From assembly GCA_947396885.1 (NCBI GenBank), contig OX377204.1, positions 43,325,139 through 43,389,138 of the forward strand: a stretch of DNA of 64,000 bases, written 5' to 3'. Shown here piece by piece: positions 10,370-20,799 of this stretch. Position 1 is the first letter of the stretch, and the number at the start of each line of letters is the position of its first letter. The translations under genes and the position numbers were made by a program. This DNA is from Heligmosomoides polygyrus polygyrus. Its lineage: Eukaryota; Nematoda; Chromadorea; Rhabditida; Heligmosomidae. The notes below the pieces were generated by a model. That model did not search any database. It was not told the origin of the DNA and saw nothing but the letters and a program-made list of their open reading frames with translations.

Positions 10370-11460
10370 TTAGTAGTATGGGCTGTATTCATTGTCGTAA
10401 GACGAGTGATGGCTGCCGCGTCCATGGTAGTCATCATGCGCATCGTGCCCATCATGTCCGTAGTAGCTGTCGTGGCCATAGTAGGGCGGCTCGTACTGAT
10501 GGCGGCCCCCTCGCGGGGAGTACATGTAGTACTTGTAGCCGTCGTCGTGTCCCTTGTGGCCGTAGTGATGTTGACCGCCCTCGTGGCTACCTGAGCGGAT
10601 ACAATGCATTGGCGGTGGCCGACCTCCTAGACGATTGCCCTCGAATGCGCTTACCGTATCCGGAGTGGTGATCCTTCTTCTCGAATCCACGGGCGCCGTC
10701 CTTCTTACTGTAGTGTCCATGCCGGGACTCGTGCTGTCCATGGTCGCCGTAGTAACCGTCATGCCCTTTGCTATAGTAGTCCCCGTCGGAACGGTCCTTG
10801 GCTTCGGCTTCGTGCGCACTGGATCCGTATTTCTTGGCGTGTTTTTCGTCCGAGTGGAACTTCTCGACATGGTATTGCGGTTGCACATACTTGTAGTCGA
10901 AGAATCCGTACGATTTCGTCTTCGCGTCTGAACATTAGCTATCAGCAGAGCCTTATGGCTGGATCTTTTCAACCTCAGCACTATTCGCGGAGAGGTTTGA
11001 TCAGTCCATAGTACCTTTTCCGTAGTCGCTTGCTGACCCAGTGTACTTGCTGGCATCCTCCTCGTGATGTCCTCCAGCGCTGTGGTCTCCCCCACTGGCG
11101 GAAGTTGCGTACTTCGACGATTTAGACGCCTTCTCTCCTTGTGAGTAGCCTCTGCGGTCGTGGCTGTGAGCACCGTGATCGTCGTCGTAGTAGCTTCCGT
11201 AGTGATATTTGTCTTCGGATCCATAACCGCCGTGCTCACCGGCGCTGCCGTATCTGAATCGTTCGCTCTGATACAAGGCAATGAAAATCTATAGCTAAGG
11301 GTAGGCAATGCTCACATATTACGCAAGGACTCTTCGTAATTAAAACTTTAGCGATCCTTCGCAAAGGTTCAAAAGTAACTCACGATCCTTTAGATACGTG
11401 CAACGCCAAGGATATAGAAAGGTTGAGCACGAGAAATACTAGTTTAGCTGACACCGACAT
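10370..11460 (-). CDS. secreted His/Tyr/Gly/Asp-rich protein
   Basis: Four exons on the minus strand join in frame: 11460-11384, 11265-11015, 10927-10655, 10590-10370. They encode about 273 residues ending in TAA. Introns are 118, 87 and 64 bp, and GT/AG ends fit at each junction. The first acceptor is read as CAGAG; a CAG two bases earlier would not keep frame with the GTGAGT donor. The N-terminus (MSVSAKLVFLVLNLSISLA) is a good signal peptide. The rest is low-complexity, built of Y, H, G, D, S and K, with motifs such as YYGHD, GHDGYYGDHG and HHSGYG. No enzyme domain or Cys framework is seen. Composition resembles extracellular structural proteins such as cuticle, eggshell or glue proteins; this is inference. 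Start chosen because a TATA box lies about 31 bp upstream. I do not recognise the family. Confidence 0.8.
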
Positions 11461-11490
11461 GCTTCCAATGACTACTGACAGCGCAACTCG

Positions 11491-11500
11491 CTTTATATAC
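11491..11500 (-). promoter_or_regulatory. TATA box of secreted-protein gene
   Basis: GTATATAAAG on the minus strand lies 31-40 bp upstream of the ATG at 11460. A start site about 30 bp downstream would leave a very short 5' leader, as is common for nematode genes. Confidence 0.6.
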
Positions 11501-11509
11501 CTCAATCTA

Positions 11510-12009
11510 GGTCGTCGGCTTGTACGAGGATCAAAAAGAGCAATTGGCTGCGCGGTGGAACACGATTTGTGAAGGTTTTTAAGTCGCATTGTGTTGACGG
11601 AAAACCGTGGAGAAAAAGCGGAAAATGCGCATGCGTCATTGAATCGCTAGCAGCTACTTCGCTCTCGCTGACAATCCTTCAAAGATTTCAGAACCACGGC
11701 TCCTTTGTTTGTTTTGATCAAACGACTAGTTTTCAGTTTAAAATGTACAGCTGCTGATAGCGACAGTATGCTACTCTAGGAGGGGGGGGGAGTCTTTGAA
11801 TTATGGAGCCCGGAAGGAAACCAACTGCACCAACCTACTCTCGTTCCTCTTGATCTTCTTCTTATGTTACCTAAAGTGAGGTTAGATTATTGTTTTGCAA
11901 TTATATTGTTGTGTAAAACGGCAGCTTTGTCAGTACCTGAGTCCGTGATAGCGAGGAGTACGTAACGGGAACGGTGGAGTTCTTTGATGCCGTCTAGAAC
12001 AGCGTTTTG
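11510..12009. other. upstream region, no gene seen
   Basis: Contains a G10 run near 11781-11790 and no coding motif. It may hold upstream regulatory sequence of the minus-strand gene. Confidence 0.35.
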
Positions 12010-12452
12010 GTGTACATCTGTCGTCTAGTTGACCATCGACTTGCTCGAACGGGCACCAACACTGTCTCCATTCGTCCCTGTCGCGTGCCGGAGTGGTCCA
12101 ATGGATTCTCCTCGCTCGAGGGACACGAAGAGCGTCATGTCGGTCGTTCAGGGCTTTCACGAAGAAGTCCGACCAACGCGTTGGTGGGCGTCCTGGTGTT
12201 CTCTTGACATCCCGCGGAATCCAGTCTGTGATGGCTCTCGTCCAGCGGGTGTCTACGAATCGCATTACGCGGCCGGCCCACCTAATTTTCGACAACTTGG
12301 CTCACGCGACAGCGTCTCTGATCTTCAAACGTCGGCGAAGCTCTGAACTCAGGAGGCCCTCTCTCACCTGCGTGAGTCGTGTCACTCCGCGAGCATCGTC
12401 TTCTCGATTCCACGCTGCGGGCGACTGATCGCGTGTTCATCCTGCTTTCTGC
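12010..12452 (-). mobile_element. RTE-type LINE, 3' fragment
   Basis: On the minus strand it encodes the C-terminal part of the same LINE polyprotein as the copy at 43865-46476, with shared blocks such as [19 protein letters not shown] and [13 protein letters not shown] frameshift near 12300 and a stop break the frame. The reverse transcriptase core is absent, so this is a dead 5'-truncated copy. Confidence 0.8.
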
Positions 12453-13089
12453 TGATACGATGGGAAGCCGAACTTTCCGCTTGGAATCGCCATAAGTAAG
12501 CTCGCGAACATGGCGCAAAGCTCGAGGTGATCTAGTTTGCTCGCAGATTGGGGTGCGCTACTCTGAAAACATGAGAATCGGACACAACGTTGGCTGTATA
12601 GGGTTCTTGAAAGCTGCGACGGCTACCGTAGAGAGCAGCGAAGCTCAGATATGAGAGTCTGATGATAAGAACACGCTGTTAGTTATGAGACTCAAGGCGG
12701 ATAACATATGTAAAAGGCACATCTGTAGGATGACGGAAGCGCAATTATATTCTCCATTGTCGTCGAAAGTTGCAGTAATCCATATTCTTCTTGGAAATAA
12801 GCGGGCCCTTGCACCTAAAACCAACAGTCGAAGACATTAGAAATCAAATTGCAGTAGAGCTGAAATAAAACTCATATCCCGGTAGATATGTATACTTGGG
12901 CTCGTTAAGGTTTCTCGATAATGTTATGTCGTGCAGCAAAGTATGCATAGCAGGCTGTATGGGGGGTCACGGATGAAGAGATGAGGCACGGATGTAGCAG
13001 GCGTAGCATTGCGTGAACTCACGAATCAATCCGGTTCATTTTGCGCAAGCACTCCTCCCTCTCTTCTTCGGCGAACTAACCTCCCTGGT
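12453..13089. other. unassigned DNA
   Basis: No gene or strong repeat recognised. Confidence 0.3.
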
Positions 13090-13200
13090 GAAGACACAAC
13101 TATGTTTTCGGCATGCTGCGCAGGCGAGGTTTTTAGGTGGATCTTTATTATCGCGGCCCTACGTTTCAACTCTTCGTCACCTTCGGAGGCCTAAACGTGG
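13090..13200 (-). repeat. possible Penelope terminal fragment
   Basis: Read on the minus strand, TGACGAAGAGTTGAAACGTA (13161-13185 region), followed by an AATAAAGATCCACC-like stretch, resembles the hammerhead-bearing end of the Penelope element at 42.96-43.04 kb. The stem II pairing is lost. Similarity is weak and the call is tentative. Confidence 0.3.
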
Positions 13201-13694
13201 AGCGCAGATTTCTATGTGTACACTAGTCAAGCGCCTTAGCTAAACGAGCATTTGGATCCAATTGGGAATTGCTTCCGACCAAAAAATCCGCTGTCCATCA
13301 GGATCGTTGTCCCGCTAGGTATCACAAATGCTTAGGCCAAATACGCAGTCAAGCTGCCTCCACAGTATACGATAGGAAAGGGTGTGTTGCACATCAAAAG
13401 TAGCAGTAATTCGCGATGTGGCATTACCTCCCAGCCCAGCTACTTTATCGATTCTCCTGAGAGTCTTGCAACATATGGTTTTGCATTGTCATGCAGGATC
13501 ATCACCTTCGACTTGTCAGACCTCTTTTCTTGGAGAGCTGCGGCGACTTTGTGGAGTTGGCCACTGTATGTGGCAGCAGTGAGTGTCTATCCACTTCTGA
13601 GAGTTTCCCAGTAAGTCACTCCTCTGATATCCCACCGAACACTCAATAGAATCTTCCTTTCGTGAAAGCTGGGCTTGAGATCAGGCTTAGGACT

Positions 13695-13760
13695 CTTATA
13701 TATATATATATATATATTATTAATTATATTTATATATTTGTATTTATATATATTTGTATT
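13695..13760. repeat. (TA)n-rich microsatellite
   Basis: A run of TATATA followed by interrupted AT-rich repeats directly at the left edge of the LINE at 13765-15075. Confidence 0.85.
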
Positions 13761-13764
13761 TATC

Positions 13765-15075
13765 ACATAGGCTTACACTTATGGTCCGATTTGGAAGAAG
13801 AAGGGCAGTCCTGCAGACTGCTCCAATTATCGTCCGATTCGCCTGCTTTCGCAGAGCATGAAGATCTTCGAGCGAATCCTCGATAGACGAATTCGTGAAA
13901 ACGTCAGGCTCTCCGACAACCAGTGCGATTTTGTGTCTGATTGTGGGATCATTGATGCTATACACGCCGCCCGCCTCCTGGTGGAGAAGCATCGAAAAAC
14001 AGAAGCCGGTGCACGTAGCCTTTCTCGACTTGGAGAAGGCCTTCGACCGCGAACCGCGTGAGGTTATATGGTACAACAGAACGTACCTGAGGAACTCATA
14101 GAGTGCATGCGGATGCTTTACTCTTGCTCAAAGAGTAGAGCATCAGCAGCTGGAACCTCAATGGAGTTTCCAATCTCAGTTGGGGTGCACCAAGGTTCTG
14201 CGCTTTCTCCACTCCTCTTTGTTGTCGTCATTGATGCCATTACGAGAAATCTTCAGAAGCCTGTCCCATGGACATTGATCTATGCTGATGACGTGATGCT
14301 CGCTTGCGAAGATAAAGATAATTTCGAGCGGCAGGTGCAAGCTTAATGCGACCGCCTGGCGATGTTCGGACTCGAATTGAACGTCAAGAAGACCGAATAC
14401 CTAACGACTGACGTAAACGAGTCCGACTCCATTAAGATTAACGGTACTGAGCTTGCACGCACTTCGGTATTTGAATACCTGGGGTCAGCAATAGAGTCTG
14501 ACTTCGGCCTGATGGTTGAAGTGAACTCACGCGTCAGGGCAGCTTTGTCCTAGTGGCGTTCGCTGACTGGCGTGCTCTGCGATAGGAAGATACCAGTGCA
14601 CCTAAAGTCGAAGATCTACAGAACAATCGTGCGGCCGGTAGCAGTGTACGGTGCTGAGTGTTGGCCTGCGACTAAGGAAGTTGAAACGTGCCTCAACGTC
14701 ATGGAGACGAAGATTCTGCGCCGAACGGCTGGAGTCATCCGCATGGACCGCACCCGAAATGATGCTATTCGGCAGAAGTTCGGTGTTGCGATAGCGATAG
14801 CGGACAAGATGCGTGAAGCTCGCTTGCGGCACTGACACTCCCAACTCAAGGCCCACGTTCTGCGTGGGGAAGGAGACAGCGTCCGCAAGATAGGCCTTGA
14901 GTTGGAAGTGTCAGGAAAGCGGCCTAGAGGATGCCCGAAGCAGCGCTGGTCGGATACATTACACACTGGCGTCCACCCTGAACAAGCGCAGGACTGGGAA
15001 AGGTGGCGTCATGACACCAGAAGAGCGGACTCCGCGACGAAGCGGGATAAACGCTGAAGAAGAAGCTTACACTAA
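13765..15075 (+). mobile_element. truncated LINE (reverse transcriptase to 3' end)
   Basis: The plus strand encodes a reverse transcriptase in pieces: NYRPIRLLS near 13825, FLDLEKAFDR near 14030, GVHQGSALSPLLF near 14185, YADDVMLA near 14282, FEYLGSAIESD near 14470, and a C-terminal block with SKIYRTIVRPVAVYGAECWP near 14610 and KRPRGCPKQRWSD near 14920. At least one frameshift (about 14000) and in-frame stops (14344, 14551, 14833) show that it is inactive. The endonuclease half is missing, as expected for a 5'-truncated insertion. A related 3' fragment is at 62522-62832 on the minus strand. Confidence 0.9.
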
Positions 15076-15239
15076 TGTTAAGTGGAATCAAACTAACAGT
15101 GAACAGCCATAAAATGTGGGAAGAAAAACACCATAAAAGAAAGAAGAAGAATGAGAAGAATAAGAAGCCTGCGCAAGAACGAGAAGAACGGCATATGGTA
15201 TCGATCGGGTAGAGAAAATACGTAACTCCTAAAGTTGTT

Positions 15240-18200
15240 GTAGCTAAGGCTTATAGGCCTGGATAAGGACCTCAGGTCTTTTGGTAGACAAAGCCCTGAA
15301 CAGCCTGGAGACTATCACCATTGCTTTATTTGCAATGAGTTCACAGCGCTTATCAAAATCAAGGATCTTTGTAACTATAAAACCCAAATCTGTTACTTCG
15401 TCTACCCCCTCGATTGGGCAACCGTCAAGATGGCCTAGGACTGGCGTTCCCCAAATGTAGGACTTTGGTCGTGACTTTAGAGATCGGTAACTTCCAAGTG
15501 GTAGACCAGGACTGCAGCGCGTTATTGGTCAATTGTAAAGTAATGAAATCTTCTTCAGAGTTTCCAGTGCGTAAGATCTTTATGTCGTCTGCAAAAGCGC
15601 TGAACTCAATCCCCTCGACGCTAAGTATGCTGGCGAGCTCATATGTATAGATATTGGAAAGGATAGCTGATGAAACACCACCCTGCGGAACTCCGCTGGT
15701 TATAGCCCGAGGGTTGGAGAGGTGTTCGTTGATGCGGACAGAGAACGTCCGGTTTCTTATAAAGGCTCAATCCAGGCAACTATACGAGGGTGAACAACAA
15801 CAATCCTGAGCTTTTCTATCAATGCGGGCTTAGTAAAATCAAAATAAATGACGTCCGAATTTTTCCTATATCGAGGGGAGCTGTCCACTTATTTAGATTA
15901 TGAAGCATTGCCGTAATTGTAGATTTTCCTTTTTCGAAACCATGTTGATTCGGCGAAATAACCGAGCAGGGTTCATGATGGGCAACAATACGCTTCTTGA
16001 GAACCTTTTCGAACAAGCGAACAGGGAGTTAATACTATTTGATCTGAAATTTGAAGGGGTTGCGAGGGGAGGCTTTTGGGAACAGGCGTTACGAAGGAGT
16101 TCCTCAACCTTTTGGATACCTCCGCTCTAATGAAGCTTAAGTTAAAACTATAAGTTAAGGGCCCAACAATAGTATATTCTACCTTTTTTCAAAAACTGTA
16201 GCGGAATCTCGTCTGCAGTGACGGAGTGAGAAGGGAGCCACTTCCGGATGAGATTTAACACCTCGCCCTCATAGATCCAGAAAGAGTCGTGCATTTGTGG
16301 AAAACTATGCAAAGTATCGTAAGAAGACAGGAAAGTAAGGGTGGAAGTGGAAGAGAAGGAACCGCAGAAAACCTAAGAGCTCAGCTTTTTTAATGTCAGT
16401 TCTTATAATAGGTCCATTGGGGGCTACAAGACTCCCTATGGTACCCTTTGAATTTAACCTAGAATTAACTAACTTATAAAACATCGGCTTCCGACCGCCC
16501 TTAGTAGTCTTCTTTTCTATGCACGAGTGGAATTTATTCAAACCGCAGGAAAACTTCTGATTCAAGGCCTTGAACTTTGCCCAGTCAACGGCCAAATCAC
16601 TCGCTTTGGCATGAAACCAAGCATTAGAGCGAAGCCGAGAGAGCTTGCGAAGTGTCGGGATAAGTTCCATCTATTATCAGGAATTCTTCGAACAGGCACA
16701 AACGTTTGGATAGTATGGTTCAAAATAGCAATAAATAGTTCATATTTCTCATCTACAAATGCTACCAGGTTAAGAGAGCCATACCAGTCAACATCTATTA
16801 AGTAACTGAGTATCGCTTCATAGTTTACTCCTTTGAAGTTGGATCTAAGCCTGGATGGAGAAGACTTTTTCGGTATAGAAAGCTGAAATTGAATAGAAGA
16901 GTGGTAGCTGGTACCCAACGGCGGACCTACATTGAGTCCAGTTACTAGGGAGTCTGTACTAGTCAGGACAAGGTCTGGAATGTGGCTACCCCGGGTTGGA
17001 GTTTTGACGAGTTGTAGAAGAGAGTGTGTGCTAATCAACTGCAAGAGTGCTCTAAATGCGGAGCAGGTGGCTATAAGGCAACCTACGGCTTCCCACTCGA
17101 TGTCGGTAAGTTAAAATCGCCAGCAATCATACACGGAAAATCACAAGTAAGCCAGAGAGAGCTTTAAACATTTAATTAGTAATGCTCACAGTACAACTAG
17201 ACAACCGTAAATTACTATAAGTCTCACGCACTCCTTATCAGTATCAATATCTGAACAGATTAAATCATAGGCCGAAGAAACCGACTCTTTGAAAATAAGG
17301 ATCCATGAATAAATCTTTCGGAAAAAAGCACAACACCTCCACCTTTTCTTCGGTTACGGTCGCACCGAGGACTTCGAAATGAGAAACTGAATCCCCAAAA
17401 AGGAGAGCCAGGTCGGTAGAAGGACTCAACCAGGTTTCAAAAAGAACCACGACATCGGTGCGTTGGTCCTGAAGTACTACACGTAGTTCATTAGAGTTTC
17501 TGCATATGACTTTATATTAGCTACAACAAAGGGATAGTCAGAGGAAAATCCCGAGGATACCCGTTTCCCGTATTAGGAGGAATAGTAACAGATTGTTGAG
17601 AAGCAGGAACAACACTAGGAGGAGTTACTTGAGCAAGCGCAGGCTAAGAAGATACAACATTGTTTTGATCAGAATGGGAATTATTAAACGATCTGTTTGC
17701 TCTTAACAGCTCCATTTTGGATCTAGTGAGAGAAGGTCTTATATAGATACCTTTGAAGGAAAAAGTCCTTAGTTTTGGCGCTCTACGAATGATAAGGCCA
17801 GCGAAGAGTGAGGATGGTAGAACGAACTTAAGCAGACACGAGCAGCCGGAAATAACTCGGCCCATACGGCAGATGGAAACAGGGTGGCACTCGATTTGGA
17901 GGAAATCAACAATACCGCGAAGAAAAGAAAGATCATGCACAACTTTAAGAGAAGAACTATGAAGGTTTTCAGATGCCTGAAATGACAATAGATCTTCTAC
18001 GCTCTATTTCTTGGTAGGAAGAGCTTAGAGGAGATACAGAATTTGTACGAGAAATGGAATTGACCTTAACTGGCCCCTGTGACTTGAGAATCTCAATTTC
18101 TGACCTCAATGCAGCATTCTGCTGCTGCAATTCTTTGTTCTTCTGACGGGCTCTCTTAGTCTCATCTAAGAGTTCCTGATTACGGGCAAGTACACTAGAT

Positions 18201-18385
18201 TAATCATTCTTGATATCCAAGAGGTGCCCAATGACAATGCGTAGGTGCGGCGGCAGACTGGCATTATTGATGAGACGATCGACCGCGGAGTCGAGGTCAG
18301 ACGGTGGAGTTACCGATGAAATCTTCTGCCTCTTGAGACGGCGAATCTGAAGGAAGAACGGAGCCACAGGCGTTTCCATTTAAGG
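15240..18385 (-). mobile_element. degenerate CR1/Jockey-type LINE
   Basis: Read on the minus strand from about 18380 down. ORF1 has a coiled-coil stretch (ETKRARQKNKELQQQNAALR) near 18100-18180, then an RRM-like tail with FKGIYIRPSLTRSKME near 17740. An APE endonuclease follows: VVLFETWLSPSTD near 17440, KGGGVVLF near 17340, GDFN near 17120. Then come a linker, the reverse transcriptase start NQHGFEKGKSTITAML near 15920, and FADDIKIL near 15580. The ORFs are broken by many stops and shifts. The family call rests on domain order and motif wording only. Confidence 0.8.
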
Positions 18386-18544
18386 AAGAAATAAAACAGA
18401 TCAGTGAAACTGGAATTAATAGACCTAATGAGGCGGCACTGATTACAAAAATTTATGCCCGGCTGCGTGGACACTCGCAATTAACTGTCGGTCAATTGAC
18501 GGAAGAAACGAAGCGAAGAACCGTTAAATGAAGGAGAAATAGAC

Positions 18545-19240
18545 CTTTCAGGGCTTCTTTAGCTGGAAGGACGCCACCTCGCCACAAGGTGTTAGGTGTT
18601 CTTCCAACTCCAAAACTGTACAGCAGAGGATCAGTTGAGAAACCATAAACAGGAGGTAGTAGTGAAGACGTTTCCAGCGGGAGAAATAATCGACCGCTCT
18701 GGGACAGCGTAGCGTGTGAACCTGTCTTTTTCTTTGGAAGTTGGCATACAGAGCCCAGTACTCATCGCCTGTCAAATCCGCGACAGAAACGATTTTCTTT
18801 CGTATCTGGACAGAAGAGAAGCAGTGATGGACGGCCGTTGGAATTCCTGAGCGCCTGACAGGACATGTGGAATCCAAGCTCCAAATTTCCATGCAAAGCC
18901 GAGATTCATCAGATGGATTTCCCACTATCATATGAGACACTTCGGGCTTTTCTGCCAGTTGACGTGTCGTCTGCCTACTATCGGTACGAAGAAGATGAAG
19001 TAATTCAGTGCCGCCCAATTCAGTTAGACTTCCTGGCCTTGCTTTATCCTCGAGTAAATAATCTCTCTTTAAAAACTTTCCGAACCACTCATAATGGGAG
19101 CGATGAGTAGTAGACCCCAAGTCATAAATACATACGTTGCTGCCTGACGTACTGTAGATCCTTTAATGAATTCATGAAGAATGCCGTGCCGAAAATGGCC
19201 ATGAGGTAGATCTGGCATTGAGTCCGGAAGATTGGATATA
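18545..19240 (-). mobile_element. mariner-type transposase pseudogene
   Basis: On the minus strand, HFRHGILHEFIKGSTVRQAA (about 19210) and YEWFGKFLKRDYLLEDKARP (about 19080), then RQTTRQLAEKPEVSHM and LTGDEYWALY, follow the order of a mariner transposase N-terminal helix-turn-helix region and first catalytic block (the usual GDE motif). The two parts are in different frames and the C-terminal catalytic part is decayed. I do not see intact terminal repeats. Confidence 0.75.
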
Positions 19241-19404
19241 TAACGAAGTGCAAGAAGGGTCTTTACCTGTGTCTGCGTGCGAACGGTAGACAAGTGTGAT
19301 AGGATTACGAAATCAGCTATCAATACTGGCTAGGGCGTTTACCTTCTTGTCGGTAAGAGGAAGGGTAAAAAAATTTTCGAAGTGTGAGGAGACTTTTTTC
19401 CAAC

Positions 19405-19525
19405 CTAATATATATACATATATATATATATATATTTGTCATGTGTGTGTTGTGTGTGTTTATGTATGTATGTATGTGTATGTGTATGTGTATGTGTGTG
19501 TGTTTCTGTCCGTCCGTCCGTCCGT
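19405..19525. repeat. compound microsatellite
   Basis: (TA)n followed by TGTG-rich, TATG-rich and (CCGT)n blocks in sequence. Confidence 0.9.
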
Positions 19526-19576
19526 CACAAGTGGTGGAGTGCGGACACCGCATCTTGGCGATACTCAACGATTGAT

Positions 19577-19832
19577 GGCGACCCAAAACTTTAGCCCTGG
19601 AGGCAACCGAAGTCGCTGAACACGAACTTAGAGTTCGTTTTTGAAGTATTGATCGCCACCTCTAGATATTGATCAAATTATCGTTTTTCTGTAGATGTCA
19701 GTCAAGCTGTCCAAAACTTCAGCCCTGGGGTAGTCGAGGTCGCTGGACACGCATCTGAAGTTTGTTTTTGAAGTATCACTCACTATCAGTCAATACTAAT
19801 CAATTTTCCATCTTTTGTGGATGTCGTTCATT
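19577..19832. repeat. ~131-bp tandem duplication
   Basis: Two diverged copies in direct orientation, each beginning CCAAAACTT(T/C)AGCCCTGG and containing GTTTTTGAAGTAT. It follows the microsatellite directly and probably belongs to the same repeat. Confidence 0.65.
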
Positions 19833-20736
19833 TTTTCTGCTTCTTTTTAACTTGCACCAATCGACGTAGTTGAGGTGTTCTTCCCGCGGAAACCATGGCA
19901 TAGGTTGCAGCTAAAATTGATGATGAGTGTTATTGCTAGGGCGAAGCCGTTGAGAAGCCACCAATGCGGCCGAGAGGATCATCGCTCAAGTGTTTGTAAT
20001 TCTGAAGATGACTTTCGACGTCAGAAAAGTATGCGATCGCAAAGTAGAAGCTTATTCTTGAAGTTGGCAGAAATTCCTCAACTTAATTGTCAAATAATTG
20101 AAATGTAGGAGGTTCTAACAGGAAACCTCAGCTGATGGAAGGCATGGGATAGATGTCACTTCTTCACTGCAAATTTAGTTGTGAGAAGAAATACCCTAGT
20201 GTACGTAAACAAACTACTTCCCCGTGAGTTGTACCTCTAGGGATCTACTCATACAATCCTAGCAACGCGTTAGTCTCTTTTTTGCGGAATAGAGCAATGT
20301 GTCCCAGAGAAAGACACTGCGAATGTGGTGGCCCACAACCTTGCAGCACTGTAGCCTTGTCTTTTAAAGGACCACCGCACCGGCGTTGTTTTTGAAGCCA
20401 AACGATTCAGTCCTTTCCAGATGTGCGCTTGGCGTGAGAAATCAAATACCTCTGTCCTTTCTCTCCTCATGTTTCGCACATTATCGGGCATCCGTAGATA
20501 GACTTTAAGACTCAACCATTCTTGTTTAAAATCTATCACCCCTCCAAAAACCTACTGTTCCCAGCGCATCAACGAAATTATTACAGAACTCCTTAAGCTG
20601 AAATATGACTATGACTTGCCGTGGTCCAACTCAGCCCGTTGAAATATGAAGCTGTAGCACGATGCTGACGTGCACATTAGCACAGAATGCCAGGATGAAA
20701 AACATCACCGACCATTATCGATAAGGAGCACCTGCA
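19833..20736. other. upstream region of the kinase gene
   Basis: A minus-strand open frame at 20270-20539 (89 codons) has no recognised motif and no gene context. Nothing else is identifiable. The part near 20600-20736 is the likely upstream promoter region of the SH2-kinase gene. Confidence 0.35.
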
Positions 20737-20744
20737 TATATAAG
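20737..20744 (+). promoter_or_regulatory. TATA box of SH2-kinase gene
   Basis: TATATAAG lies 56-63 bp upstream of the ATG at 20800. A start about 30 bp downstream gives a 5' leader of roughly 25-30 nt. Together with the short first intron, this supports 20800 as the true gene start. Confidence 0.65.
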
Positions 20745-20799
20745 AGTAGAACCACTCGACTGCAATTCTTCATCAGCCCCAATCCGCCAGACACACAGC

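Noticed and set aside
10370..11308. A single 312-codon open frame on the minus strand
   Set aside because: Only its last ~70 codons are in the true frame. The rest reads introns and the wrong frame of exons 2-3; splicing gives the signal-peptide protein instead.
20270..20539. Small gene upstream of the kinase on the minus strand
   Set aside because: No motif, promoter or splice support; it runs into the kinase promoter region.
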